Notes under the pieces: model-generated
Told to the model about the DNA's origin: nothing
What the model saw: only the letters and a program-made list of their open reading frames with translations
The model's database searches: none
Shown here: positions 10,200-20,866 of the stretch, one piece after another
Layout: the number at the start of each line of letters is the position of its first letter
How positions within the stretch are numbered: the stretch's first letter is position 1
Program-made: the position numbers and the translations under genes
Assembly (NCBI GenBank): GCA_024509875.1
Contig: JAMPIV010015289.1
Span: 62,001-126,000, forward strand
Source: Oreohelix idahoensis
Lineage: Eukaryota; Mollusca; Gastropoda; Stylommatophora; Oreohelicidae
DNA: 64,000 bases
Direction: 5' to 3'

Positions 10200-12936
10200 T
10201 CCAAATCAGAATACTAATAGAAAGTCTTGGGTTTCTATGAAGAACGGCGTACTTGTGCGTATGGTACAAGACTCGACTACGTCCATTCATTCTCAAATTC
10301 TTGTGCCTAAGAGTATGAGATTGCAAATATTGCAACATGCTCATGACTCGCAATGTGCTGGACACATGGGTTTTTTCCGTACAAAGTCGAGGGTTCTTGC
10401 GGCTTTCTTTTGGCCATTTGTGAGCAAGGACATACGAATTTACTGTCGATCTTGCAAAGTATGTCAGGAGGTCAAATCTAAAAGACCACGACATGCTGCG
10501 CCTATCCAGGCTGCTGACATTCCTATTCGCCCTTTTCAGAAAATGGCAATATATATTATCGGTCCTTTTAGGATCAAGTCGGCCAGAGGAAATCAATTTA
10601 TCCTTACATGTGTCGATATGTGCACAAGTTGGCCAGAGGCTATACCTCTCAAGAGCATCTCCACTGCCGATATCGCAGACGCTCTTTGGCTGATATTTTC
10701 TCGCTTGGGATTCCCCGGAGAAATATTGTCAGACCATGGCACTCAACTTATATTCGACACTATGTCACAGGTAATGTCTATGCTACATATTAAAAGGTCT
10801 CTCAGCAGTATCTATCACCCAATGTCTAATGGGTTAGTTGAGCGTTTGAATAGGACACTAAAAACTTTACTTGGGAAGATAACTGAGGATCATCCTCAGA
10901 ATTGGGACAGGGTTTTACCCGCGGCTCTCTTTGCTTATAGAGAGGTCCCACATGAACACACAGGGTTTTCTCCTTTTGAACTTGTCTTTGGCGCGCAACC
11001 GCGCAGCCCTATGTCTTTACTCCACGATCTTATCACTGCCGATAATATTAGCGATGAGACTCAATCTTCTTACGAGTATGTCATTGCTCTTAGGCAAAAG
11101 ATCATCGAGGCATGCAAACTAGCAACTTCTTCATCCGAATTTGCTAAAGAAAAGGCAAGGCAGTTTGCAAATAAAAATAGATGTCTACGACAACTTTGTC
11201 CAGGTGACAAAGCACTCGTTCTTCTTCCGTCAAGGGAGAACAGACTTCTTATTGCATGGAAAGGTCCGTATGCAATAGTCTCTAAAATTTCCGATGTCGT
11301 CTATGTTGTCGATATTGATGGAAAGCATAAAACTTTCCACATAAATATGCTCACGGAATTTCATGAACGACCTGACTATTTGCAGCCTATTTTCCAGGCA
11401 ACGGACAATTCTCCAGTACCTCATGGTCATTACTCATCCATGTCAGTTATACAGGATGAGGAAACTACTTTTTCTGATGTCAATCTTCCACTTCCTGTGA
11501 TCCCACTTCATTCAACGGAATCTTGGAAAAACGTTTCCGTTTCTCCTAATCTTTCCGCTGAGGAACATCGACAAGTTTCTTCGATGTTACAAACATTTCA
11601 GGATGTCCTTACCGACATCCCGGGACACACACATGTCATTGAACATGACATAATACTAACTGACCATAATCCTATCAGAGTCAGACCCTATCCGATACCT
11701 ATCCATTTTCAGTCACAAGTCGAAAAAGAATTGGATGAAATGATACGATTGGAAATCATTGAACCATCCACGTCAGCATACTCTTCGTCTATGGTTATTG
11801 TTCGAAAGAAGGATAATAACATTCGCATTTGCGTGGATTATCGCAAATTGAACCAAGTTACGAAATTCGATGCTGAACTTATGCCTTCATTGGAAGAGCT
11901 ACTAAACAAACTTTCTAATTCTAAATTCTTTACCAAACTCGACTTATCGAAAGGTTATTGGCAAATTCCTTTAACTGAACGAGCCAAACATTTTACTGCT
12001 TTTTCTACACCTAGGGGTTTATTCCAATGGAATTTCATGCCTTTCGGTCTTATGAACGCCCCTGCTACATTCGTACGCATGATGCGTCGAATTCTCGCAT
12101 ATCGTACAGATGTCATAGCATACTTAGACGATATCTGTCTGTTCAGTGATTCCTGGGAAGATCACTATTTGGGTTTATACGAATTGCTGTCTACTCTTCG
12201 CGAGTATAACTTGACTGCAAAACCCTCTAAAGCCTTTATAAGATTTAGTGAGATTTCTTTCCTGGGTCATCGTGTTGGTCATGGTCTTTTAAAGACAGAG
12301 GACCACAATGTTTCAAAAATACTTAACATTTCTGTCCCTAAGACGAAAAAACAAGTGCGTAGTCTCTTAGGTTTGATACAATTTTACGGACGATTCATTC
12401 CGAATCTGTCCTCCATTATGGCACCGCTTTCTACTTTATTGAAGAAAGGATCGCCTAATCTGATCCGCTGGTCTCAAGAATGTCAATCCTCATTGGACCA
12501 GATTAAAACTCTATTTTCAACTCCACCTATCCTTAGGTTACCTACTATTGAGAAGACTTTTGTTCTTCTAAGTGACGCCTCGTCCACTGGGATTGGGGCA
12601 GCACTTATGCAGGAGTATTCTGATACTCTGGATCCGGTGATGTATATCTCTAGGAAATTAAATGCCGCAGAGAGGAATTACTCGGTTTTAGACCGTGAAT
12701 TATTGGCTATGGTTTGGTCAATTCTCAAGTTGCAAAGATTCCTTTTAGGCGCACATTTCATTGTGGAAACCGACCAGAAAGCGCTTACTGCTATTCAGAG
12801 CAAAAATGTGAAGAGCTCGAGGTCCACTCGATATGCCATAGCTCTTCAACCCTTTCATTTCACGGTGCGAGCTATCCATGGTTCGGATAATGTGATGGCA
12901 GACATTCTATCCAGATGCCCACACGATTCCACTTAA
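10195..12936 (+). CDS. pol: E2 pol: integrase, reverse transcriptase, RNase H
   Basis: Open from the frame junction at 10195 (first ATG 10237) to TAA at 12936. Integrase comes first: H-H-C-C zinc domain (HAHDSQCAGH ... CRSCKVCQ, about 10340-10470), then core motifs ILSDHGTQ (about 10725) and the E in NGLVERLNR (about 10840). The first catalytic position reads IYIIGP (about 10550), where E3 and E5 have VDIVGP, so this Asp is Tyr here. The GPY module (WKGPYAIV) is near 11260. RT follows (about 11600-12500) with ICVDYRKLN, LSKGYWQIP, MPFGLMNAP and YLDD at 12121-12132. RNase H (about 12560-12930) has LSDASSTGIG, DRELLA, ETDQKAL and MADILSR. The frame is intact, but integration should be dead in this copy. 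The order is Copia-like with Gypsy-type domain sequences. Confidence 0.93.
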   Translation, partial: GDPNQNTNRKSWVSMKNGVLVRMVQDSTTSIHSQILVPKSMRLQILQHAHDSQCAGHMGFFRTKSRVLAAFFWPFVSKDIRIYCRSCKVCQEVKSKRPRHAAPIQAADIPIRPFQKMAIYIIGPFRIKSARGNQFILTCVDMCTSWPEAIPLKSISTADIADALWLIFSRLGFPGEILSDHGTQLIFDTMSQVMSMLHIKRSLSSIYHPMSNGLVERLNRTLKTLLGKITEDHPQNWDRVLPAALFAYREVPHEHTGFSPFELVFGAQPRSPMSLLHDLITADNISDETQSSYEYVIALRQKIIEACKLATSSSEFAKEKARQFANKNRCLRQLCPGDKALVLLPSRENRLLIAWKGPYAIVSKISDVVYVVDIDGKHKTFHINMLTEFHERPDYLQPIFQATDNSPVPHGHYSSMSVIQDEETTFSDVNLPLPVIPLHSTESWKNVSVSPNLSAEEHRQVSSMLQTFQDVLTDIPGHTHVIEHDIILTDHNPIRVRPYPIPIHFQSQVEKELDEMIRLEIIEPSTSAYSSSMVIVRKKDNNIRICVDYRKLNQVTKFDAELMPSLEELLNKLSNSKFFTKLDLSKGYWQIPLTERAKHFTAFSTPRGLFQWNFMPFGLMNAPATFVRMMRRILAYRTDVIAYLDDICLFSDSWEDHYLGLYELLSTLREYNLTAKPSKAFIRFSEISFLGHRVGHGLLKTEDHNVSKILNISVPKTKKQVRSLLGLIQFYGRFIPNLSSIMAPLSTLLKKGSPNLIRWSQECQSSLDQIKTLFSTPPILRLPTIEKTFVLLSDASSTGIGAALMQEYSDTLDPVMYISRKLNAAERNYSVLDRELLAMVWSILKLQRFLLGAHFIVETDQKALTAIQSKNVKSSRSTRYAIALQPFHFTVRAIHGSDNVMADILSRCPHDST

Positions 12937-13190
12937 TTCTTCTGTCATATATATTTCCTGATATACAGTCCACTACTAGAATGACATATCAGCACATATT
13001 TTCTCACTTTTTGGGAATTTATAACATTGTACCATATAATTTCCTTTTTTCTGTTACCGATTTTGTTATAACGGAAGAAGGCTTAGTTAGCAATATACGG
13101 GCCAAAAGCTCACATGGCCACATTTATATATTGTATTTTGATGACTGTATTAAGAGATTTAACATTTGTCTTAAAGATTTGTGTTATTGA
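12915..13190 (+). CDS. Short third reading frame after E2 pol, unassigned
   Basis: A 91-codon frame overlapping the last 22 bases of pol. I do not recognise the product. Its middle contains FSVTDFVITEEGLVSNI. The matching place after gag-protease in E4 (minus strand, about 49600-49660) encodes FSVTLFCVTEEGLINIV in a short frame. This suggests that the two elements descend from one with coding sequence here, possibly an exon or the remnant of an extra protein. It may alternatively be conserved untranslated sequence. No signal peptide or transmembrane segment is convincing. Confidence 0.35.
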   Translation: MPTRFHLILLSYIFPDIQSTTRMTYQHIFSHFLGIYNIVPYNFLFSVTDFVITEEGLVSNIRAKSSHGHIYILYFDDCIKRFNICLKDLCY

Positions 13191-13745
13191 TATTTTCGCA
13201 GCACATCATTGACGTCTGCGAGATTATGTACATTGTGGAACCATGAAGTATATCAAGTCCTATCCTAATTTGGAGCGGATTATGTCCACATCTTCTAGTA
13301 ACGATTATATCCATGTCTACGAGGAACAGCTGACTTATTAGTATTGATTAATAATGCATTGTATAATGTACTTTTTGTTTGAATATGTGTAATTCTATAG
13401 TGCGGTATATTAGTATATGACACCGCTGTTTGCACAACACTTCATTGTGCAATACTATGATAATATATTTAATTTCATAGATTTGTATGAGTATGATTTG
13501 GCTTGCATTATGATGTTAACATCACTGTGGCGTATGTTGGTGGCACCTCCCTGGAATATACGTGTACACTTAAGGAAATATTTTCTCTAAGGATCTGAGA
13601 TATAATCTCAGTTTCGCTCCATGCGTCGAGCTAGCCTCATATTAGGCATTATATCCGCGCATCATACGTGCGTTAGGAGCCTGTTTTTTCTGGCTCTAGG
13701 ATTCAAAAAAAAAATTTTCATTTTTCCCCGGGGGGTGCGGTAATC
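13191..13745 (+). other. E2 3' untranslated region and G-rich tract
   Basis: Non-coding between the third frame and the 3' LTR. It ends in CCCCGGGGGGTGCGGTAATC next to the LTR. The G-rich run at about 13730-13740 is the candidate plus-strand primer; the matching place in E4 (minus strand) also has a CACCGGGGGTCGGTG tract. A poly-A stretch lies at 13705-13714. Confidence 0.65.
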
Positions 13746-15116
13746 TGTTACGCACAGAATTTTTTCCGAAGACATTGTATAATCATTTTTCTAAAGACAT
13801 TGTATAATTAGCTTGTCTGAATTGTGCACTTTAATTTTTTTCGGCCAAAGCTAGATAACCCTAGTTTGAGTGTGATTACCATTTTCAATGATGGTTACCT
13901 TCTCTTGTGACGGGACACGTCGGTCCATTTTTTGAGAACGATGTGTGGTCATTCTCCTTATATGGTAGTATCGGTCAACTGTTTCTTGGAATGATTGAAA
14001 CCAGTGTTGAGGTTGTTATTCCTGTCCATATAAGGCGCGATTTATTACAAATCTTTATCTGGAATGTTCCCTACATCGTCTCGTTTGATTCTTACTCAGG
14101 TGTATGCGTTCTGCGCATGTATAGACGTTAGGTGTGCTTGAGAAGCTTTCCTGTCTGGGAGTCGATGGAAAGTTGTGAAGCAGAGAGAACGCTTCTTGCG
14201 TCTCTGTGATTCTTTGATAGGGAATTAGGAGCCCTATTGTGAGTTAGTTTAGCTTACAAGGTCCTTCCCTTGATGATTCAAACGCCTGGAGGCGTGTGTT
14301 TTTGCGGTGTTGATTTCGAAACAAGGTAATACCTCATTTACGTTTCAAATCTGTAATCTAACTTTATGTTTGACAATGGTCGATCTCTGCTCACTTACGA
14401 ATTACAGAAATAGAGGTTCTTCTACTAGAAGTCACGCCCCAGGTATCTTCATACCTGAGATTAATATGTGCACGGGTCATACTTAGCCCGAAGGACAGTT
14501 CTATGTTCTATGAACGTCGCTATGTCAGCGATTGCACCTACGTCGAGGTTAGACTTAGGAATGCCTGTAAAGGTCAGCTTGACCTATACTCCTGGAACAC
14601 CATCCTCGTGCGACTTATGATTAGACTCATTTAGCACATCTGATCAGTGAGAGGAGTATTGATGCACTTTTGTAATATTGGAGCCAACAGTATAATCCCC
14701 TTGGCGCCATATCATTTGAGTATATGCCAGATGCATTGATGAACATAACTTATGCTGATTTTCGTGAATTGTCATGACTATGGTTTATTGTGAAATGGAT
14801 GTACAGTTACCTGTCTTGTGGCGTCAGATAATAAACATTGGAAACGTCAATAGCAGTTACACCTTTATATGACTTTCCATGTCATGCTACATATGTTGTG
14901 AACTTGTGAACCACATCACCCACACTCACAGCAACCAACAACAGACCAGACACCTCACACTGCAACCTATTATATCCCTGGTGTCTGTAGGGGTGGTACT
15001 CTACTGGGCTGCTGACTATCAACGACTTCGGACTGATACATACAACGTCCATAGTGGCCAGAAGTATGGCCTTATCATCGTAGTGGCCAGTAGTCAGCCT
15101 AAATCCACCCTTATCA
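13746..15116 (+). repeat. E2 3' LTR
   Basis: TGTTACGCAC to CACCCTTATCA, followed by the GTTAT duplication at 15117-15121. It matches the 5' LTR along its whole length with scattered single-base differences. Confidence 0.95.
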
Positions 15117-15121
15117 GTTAT
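15117..15121. repeat. E2 target-site duplication, right (GTTAT)
   Basis: Same five bases as 5023-5027. Confidence 0.95.
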
Positions 15122-16031
15122 AAAGAATCATAACCTTGTTTCAGGGTTTTTGTTCTGGTACTAAAGTTAGTGCCAGAACCCTGGTGACTGTATCTTCATG
15201 ACAGAAAGAGAGAATTTTTGCTGATACACGCTGTCTATCACAATACACCAGGGACTGTGTCAGATTGGTCATTAAAGAGAATTTTTGCTGATACACGCTG
15301 TCTATCACGAATCAACTCTTGAAATACAGGAGAGTGGCAGCATTGTACTACTAACAACATAAAGATAAGTGCCTTGTGTTAGCACTCAATAGTTCATCCA
15401 ACTATTGTACTAACAGAACATAAAATAATAGACTGATATATATAAACATTCCACAAGAGAATAAAAGAAAGAAAGGGGATGATGACAACACCCAACCCCA
15501 ACCAGTAGTTACCAGTGTTCAATTAGTTATAGAAATATCACAATATAGTTAGATTGTAATAGTATTTATATGGACAGAAGATCCATTGTGCTATTTAATT
15601 GTATGTAAATAAAACCATAAATTTCATTTTGTTGTTGGTCCTGACTCAGAAAATTCTGACTCAGGGCAAATAAATTGTATTATAACCTAGTACATAATAT
15701 TCAGCCACAGACTTCTATAAAATATATCATAGAGTGTTAGTCTGTATGTGGTTGTTGTATTGACCCAGTCCTATCTATGTATTAGAATTAAAGTGTATTT
15801 GTATTGATTTGTCTTACACTACATTATATATTCCTTACCCTAGACACTTAGACGTAGTCACATAATTAATAAATAAAAAGATAGAGCCAAGTGATATCAT
15901 AGGGGTGGTAGCCGATAGGTTCTCTGAAATACTTAACCATACACTACTAAACTCAGGGACCTACACAGCTGACCTCTCATGGTAAACAAATAACATTAAA
16001 TAATAACAATAATAACACCAAATCCACCACA
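15122..16031 (+). repeat. E1 3' LTR, right part
   Basis: Resumes E1 after the E2 insertion. The last 300 bp match the end of the E3 LTR read on its own strand: CCCTAGACA, GGGTGGTAGC, ACTCAGGGAC, CAGCTGACCTC and the terminus CCACCACA. A 33-bp direct repeat (15209-15241 and 15276-15308, GAATTTTTGCTGATACACGC core) is private to this copy. The stretch at 15145-15172 can form a 12-bp stem around a four-base loop. Confidence 0.75.
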
Positions 16032-16818
16032 CTAGTTTCACTCTCATATTTAATTAACAAAATTTTTTTTTACATTGTGTGTGTGTGTCTGTGTATTGTC
16101 TTTCACTATCATCATTATTTACATTCTACTAACCCTGCCTGTGTTTATATTTAACTAATAAACTGTACAGCCGCGTTGATCGTTACCAAGTTACTTAATG
16201 TGTCACTCGTTTTGTCTGCGTTAAGTATTTACAAATAGGTAAAATCCGTCATTTATGAGGTTGGGGACTTTTTCTTTATCGAAATCTGAGGTCAGAATCT
16301 AAGGTCGTAGGGAAACAGAAAACTTTCCATGATTTGTTAGAAAACACTATCTAGTGAAGAACTTTCGCCTTCTCTTCTTCTTGTACTTAGCTCATATAGG
16401 TCTCTTTCTTTCTTAACGAGCCAATTTCTAGAGACCTCCTTGACAACATTCCATAGGCCATCCTCATCATATTGTAACGTTGCGACCTATGGTGCTCCGC
16501 ACACTGTACCATATACGACAATAAATGCCGGTTCTGAAAAGAACTACTACTGTCTTTCAGCTAGAATGATGCATCTTTGAAAAGGTAAGTCCTGAAAGAA
16601 AAGAACTTCTAGGCCAGCGGTAGACAACCCAGGAGTTGTGGGGAGCTTACTGTAGAAACACCGAGCTCTCTCAAGATGTACTTTGATTAAATCATGTTTT
16701 AGAGTATTTGAAATAAGTACAGCCTATTGTAACATTTTTCTTTTTGCCAGACGACCTGTGTCCTCAATGTCATCGAAAGAGCGATGACAAATGCTTATTT
16801 AATGATATTTAACCGAAT
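16032..16818. other. No gene seen
   Basis: AT-rich sequence with a short GT-rich stretch (about 16075-16095). CTAGT at 16032-16036 would be the E1 target duplication, which cannot be checked because the other end is outside the window. No coding, RNA or repeat structure was recognised. Confidence 0.5.
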
Positions 16819-17309
16819 GTTAACTTCAAAGAAAAGATCTCATATAGTTTACAATGTTAACTTCAAAGAAAAGATCTCATTGTCATCCAAGATCTCAAGC
16901 TGTTCTTTTGCCATCTGCCAGTTGTCCGTGGAAATATCGTTGGATACGTGGGTTAATATTTAAATTACTTTAATTAAGTTGACATTAGTACTGTGTATTA
17001 ATAAATCTTTATTAGACCCTTACATTGTTATTATACTTTTATAACTACAGTATTTTATAAGCGATGACAAATGCTTATTAAAAGATATTTTACCGAATGT
17101 TAACTTCAAAGAAAAGATCTCATATAGTTTACAACGTTAACTTCAAAGAAAAAACTTATATAGTTTACGAATGTTAACTTCAAAGAAAAAATCTCACATA
17201 ATTTACAATTTTAACTTCAAAGAAAAGATCTCATAGTTTACAATGTTAACTTCAAAGAAAAGATCTCATAGAGTTTACAATGTTAACTTTAAAGAAAAGA
17301 TCTTACAGG
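16819..17309 (+). repeat. 37-bp minisatellite, interrupted by a LINE-linked repeat
   Basis: Units of GTTAACTTCAAAGAAAAGATCT plus a CATATAGTTTACAAT-like end occur at 16819, 16856 and then, after an interruption, in tandem from about 17099 to 17309 (about eight units overall). The lead-in GCGATGACAAATGCTTATT also occurs on both sides of the interruption (about 16780 and 17063), so a larger segment was duplicated. Confidence 0.9.
16899..17066 (-). repeat. Dispersed repeat copy linked to LINE 3' coding fragment (copy 1)
   Basis: About 165 bp nearly identical to 23711-23873. On the minus strand its end encodes HGQL-DGKRTA, the start of the conserved C-terminal stretch of a LINE ORF2 better preserved at 23596-23746. 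The rest is AT-rich and unassigned. Confidence 0.7.
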
Positions 17310-17327
17310 TTCAAAACACAGAACTTT

Positions 17328-17581
17328 AATCCCTGGGAGTGAGCGTCTCATCGGCAGAGCGCTGGCCTCTCGAAGGTTAGAAACACTGTGGCGTCACGCT
17401 CCAATCTATCCAGCTGTAAATGGGTACCTGACTCTTCTGTTAAGTTAGGGAAGGTAAAGGCAGCGAAGAAATGAACTGGTCACCCCACCTCTCACAGTTG
17501 CACCTAGTATAGTGAAGTCTTTAACATGTCACTCCCCTATGGCAGTATGCTATGGGACTAACTTTACCTTCAATCCTGGGA
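17328..17581 (+). mobile_element. tRNA-type SINE with imperfect target duplication
   Basis: The body starts GTGAGCGTCTCATCGGCAGA, then GCGCTGGCCTCTCGA, like a tRNA A-box and anticodon arm. Next is ATGGGTACCTGACTCTTCTG and GGGAAGGTAAAGGCAG, and it ends TGGGACTAACTTTACCTT. This layout is that of mollusc tRNA-derived SINEs. AATCCCTGGGA (17328-17338) and CAATCCTGGGA (about 17571-17581) look like an eroded target duplication. The B-box position is degenerate. Confidence 0.7.
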
Positions 17582-18165
17582 ATACGAAGCGGGTGACGGT
17601 TATTCCGAAATTTTTCTAACTTACAAATTCTTTATTTTTCCGTCTCCAACACCTAGATATCTACTAAATCAACCTCTGTGAGCCACGGGTACATCACGAT
17701 CGATCGGTTGCGGAACCCCTGCTCTAGCCCGTCTAATGTAAGTGTCACGAGGAGCGAATGAGTTTGTATTTCGACTTTCTAAACTCATTGTCTGCACAGA
17801 CATCGTTTGTCAACAGTCATGGGACATCCACCAATTTTACAGAGAATGTTTACATAACAATAGACAGCGCTCGGCGTGAGCCCTTTTAACGCAACAACAT
17901 TCACCTGAAATGTTTTCACAAACACGCGGACATTACATCAACAGACTATTAGGAGCAAAGCGACGGACGTCCCGGTTGTGTTTACACAAAGCCAGTAATA
18001 TCCAAGTATTATTTTGGTTAGTGATAGAACATAATGTGCAGTCGGCGACAGAAGGCCAAGTAATTTTACAATGCGTATGGTGGTCAGTCGGACTTCACGG
18101 ATAATATTGAAGTAACGGAGACACAAAGTCGGGGCGAAAGTAAATAGGAAAGAATAAATAACAAC
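17582..18165. other. No gene seen
   Basis: No coding frame of note, no repeat structure and no RNA gene recognised. Confidence 0.4.
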
Positions 18166-18486
18166 ATGAAAGGAGTGAGAATACGAAATTATAACGAGAG
18201 GAACAACACTGCACAAGACACCCAAAAGACGACGCAGACAGATTGTCTGGTAGAGGAAAAACAAGAAAACGATAATAGCAAAACATTACAGAAATTTGTA
18301 AGGACTGAATGTCTGACTAAAGGAAAACAAACGAAATTTCACATGACAAGAAGCGACCCGAAAAATCGCCATAGGCGATTCAAACGATATACAACACTAC
18401 TAAATTTATTGCTTGGCATTGCAAGAGAAGCAGTCCGCCAACAAAAACTTGGGTTCTCGATTTCACGAGAAAGAATCAAGACGTGA
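18166..18486 (+). CDS. Small open frame, unassigned
   Basis: 106 codons; a Lys/Arg/Gln/Thr-rich hydrophilic product. It contains two related stretches, TDCLVEEKQ and TECLTKGKQ, about 24 residues apart. A GGTTAGTG donor-like site follows the stop. I recognise no family. The amino-acid make-up reflects A-rich DNA, so it may be a chance frame. Confidence 0.15.
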   Translation: MKGVRIRNYNERNNTAQDTQKTTQTDCLVEEKQENDNSKTLQKFVRTECLTKGKQTKFHMTRSDPKNRHRRFKRYTTLLNLLLGIAREAVRQQKLGFSISRERIKT

Positions 18487-19639
18487 GTCAGTGAAATTCT
18501 TGATATGGACACCAAGGTTAGTGTAATATAGTTTGTACCTTATCATTATTATATCTTAACTTCAGTCAGATAATATATACATATTTTCCATAAATATAAC
18601 ACTGTAAATACCAGTCACGTTTATTATAATATCATATTTTATACTCATAAGTACAGGTTGCAATAAACACCATGAGAGAATTACTATATTGCACAGTTTC
18701 CAGTAACTATAACGAAGTAAATACAAGACACTTTTATTTTGCCTCTTACATTACATGTTAACCGTGCAGTAAACACCGCGCAGCCATTCATTATAGTGAT
18801 AAGATTTCACATACAAGAACACACTACAGGCGTAGCATAGTTTACGGGATACTTACAAAGGGTTCGTTATTTTATCCATCGCAGTGGTAGAGACAGGGAC
18901 CATTTGAGATACGCAGCCTTCGTCTACTACTTTGTTGGCGTTAATCACGGGATAAGAGCTTTAGAGTAGGGCCGACCATAGATACTGCGACGACACGCAT
19001 CTCACAGATATTTAACGGCAACAAACCTACCAACCAAGACGGGGATTTTAGAAAAGAACTTGCCAGGCGGCGAAGGGACTTTCTACTAAACAATCACCCA
19101 CACAGAAAAGTAATCCGCAATTTCCTAGAATAAGGGAGGCATTACTAAAGATCTGTCCACGTGAATTTAATGATCAGAAGTTGCAGTAGCAAACGGACGA
19201 TTTTACAACAAGTGCCTTTGAGAAATCTTGATCGGAAGTGGCAAGAGAAGACGGACGATCGTGTAAACCTAGTGCCTACAAAATTTGTCGAGATCCTAAA
19301 TTACATGCAGTAATGGACAGATTATCCCCGTAAAAATGATGCGCAAACAAATTCAACTATAGACCAGATTTCATCATCATCACCACCTGAGGAAAATATC
19401 TCCACCACACATGGACATCTGCATATCAGACGAAGTCCCCACCGCATAACATCGCTTCAACACAAACTAGAGACAAGCCACCTCAGACGCGCGTGGCAAT
19501 GTCAACACTCGCTTTGTGAAGAACAAAAGAGCAGGCCATCGACACCTGACGAAATAAAGTGGACGTCCAATATTATTGAATGCAGACAAAGACTTGTCCA
19601 GTGTATACAAATACCCAGTGTTTATTGACAGTCAGTCAG
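18487..19639. other. No gene seen
   Basis: AT-rich sequence without an open frame of note. The part near 19400-19640 may belong to the LTR relic that follows, but I cannot place its left end. Confidence 0.4.
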
Positions 19640-20196
19640 AGACCCGAAACAAGATATCCTTTTTGGTAGTAGTTAAGATAACTTAAATTTATCATCATCA
19701 CATAGTGTAGACTTTAGATTCATTTGTGTATTTTGCATTAACTAATATCTTTCTTCACAGGGATAGTTAATGTCATTCCTAGTTGCATTTGTATTAGTGT
19801 AATTGAATGTTGTTATATTTCAATAATTTAATAAATGTTGTAGTTGTGGTTACATTACCAACACACGTTATTACATATATAGAGAAGGAAAGAAAGTGTG
19901 CGAAAGAGACATACTGTTCTTCCTTTCTTCCTCTTCTGTTCACTCAGTGTAATAGGGGAGTGGGGGCTCGTTAGCATTATAATATAGAGAGGGGGATAGA
20001 GTGGTAGGAGTTATAGTGTCACGAGATCCAGAATCACTGGGACTATATGCTGGGAACTCATCCCAAAGTCTTATATTCACCTTCTCCACTCCTGCTGCTC
20101 ATCTTCAACCGGGTGCCAGGCGAATCTGAGCCATTGACAAAGCCGGTACCTCACAGATAACTATCTTTGGTTACCCTTCGGGATAACCCTGTGACA
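19640..20196 (+). repeat. Possible degenerate solo LTR related to the E5 LTR
   Basis: It shares a string of landmarks in the same order with the sequence before the E5 primer-binding site: an AATAAA-type signal, then GGGAG-GGGGGCTCGT followed by ATAATATA (here 19957-19985, in E5 about 59753-59780), then ACCCTTCGG, then a GTGACA end (20191-20196 here, 60002-60007 in E5). No coding region is attached. The similarity was judged by eye and is modest. Confidence 0.35.
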
Positions 20197-20319
20197 GTAA
20201 GCAAAGCACAATAATACAATTTTTATTCCAAACCTGCAACGTTTTTTTTAAAATAAAGCAAGTGTAAAACATAAATTTTCCACACAAACATACGACAGAA
20301 GGATACAAAGTCACGAAAC

Positions 20320-20369
20320 AAAGTTGCGACATAAAGTTACGACATAAAGTTGCGACATAAAGTTACGAC
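20320..20369 (+). repeat. 13-bp tandem repeat
   Basis: Four units alternating GTTGCGACATAAA and GTTACGACATAAA. Confidence 0.85.
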
Positions 20370-20866
20370 TGAATGTTAGAACATTAATAGGGCAAAGAGA
20401 TTTGACATGGCACATTTTACGCCTTTAAACTAATCCCACAGTTCCGTACCTGCGATAATCCTCTACTTTTACTAATGTCTGTTGTCATGTGATGGGACCA
20501 TGCATTCTGACTGGTTGATACAGCAGATCACGTGAGAGGCTGCAACGCCGTCTGTCAATGTTACAGTCACAAGATCCTTTATGTAAACAGATTGCTGCTA
20601 CATGATGGCTCTGCAGGATCCGCTCGGAATGAATTTTATTTTTCTGTCTTTACGACGCGTACTTTCGAAACCAAGTTCTGGAAACTAAAGAGTTGCGAAG
20701 CATTATGGAGTTTCCCGATAAAACCATTGTATGGAGCAAGATATGATGCAAAATTCTTCGTCAAGGACAGTTTACTGAACCCTTTGAGACATTAACTGAA
20801 ATATGCGGTACATATGCCTCTTGTCATCATTTCTCTTTTGTTGTTTTTTCTCTTTTCTTACTGGCT

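Larger units (their letters stand above)
5028..15116 (+). mobile_element. E2: full-length lineage A LTR retrotransposon (gag-PR-IN-RT-RH) nested in E1
   Basis: 10,089 bp bounded by TG...CA LTRs of 1372 and 1371 bp and flanked by a GTTAT duplication. By eye the LTRs differ at roughly 15-20 positions, so the insertion is fairly recent. Content in order: 1.35-kb leader, gag with coiled coil, RING-like motif, DSG protease, integrase, reverse transcriptase, RNase H, a short third frame, G-rich tract, LTR. Lesions: a 179-bp insert in gag, TAG at the gag/protease border, a one-base shift in an A8 run, and loss of the first integrase catalytic aspartate. Confidence 0.95.
1..16031 (+). mobile_element. 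E1: Ty3/Gypsy-type LTR element, lineage B, 5' end outside window, 3' LTR split by E2
   Basis: Order read from the sequence: gag C-terminal part, DTG protease, an integrase-like zinc region, integrase C-terminal GPY module, reverse transcriptase, RNase H, purine tract, then an LTR starting TGTAG at 3517. The LTR is interrupted at 5027 by E2 and resumes at 15122, ending CCACCACA at 16031. The two LTR pieces total about 2421 bp, against 2452 bp for the left LTR of E3. They share several blocks with the E3 LTR: TTCGTCCTTGA near its start, and GGGTGGTAGC, ACTCAGGGAC and CAGCTGACCTC near its end. The 5' LTR and most of gag lie beyond the left edge, so its TSD cannot be tested. Confidence 0.85.

Noticed and set aside
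20532..20795. 87-codon frame as a host exon
   Set aside because: No recognised domain, no splice-site support and no continuation; chance frame more likely.
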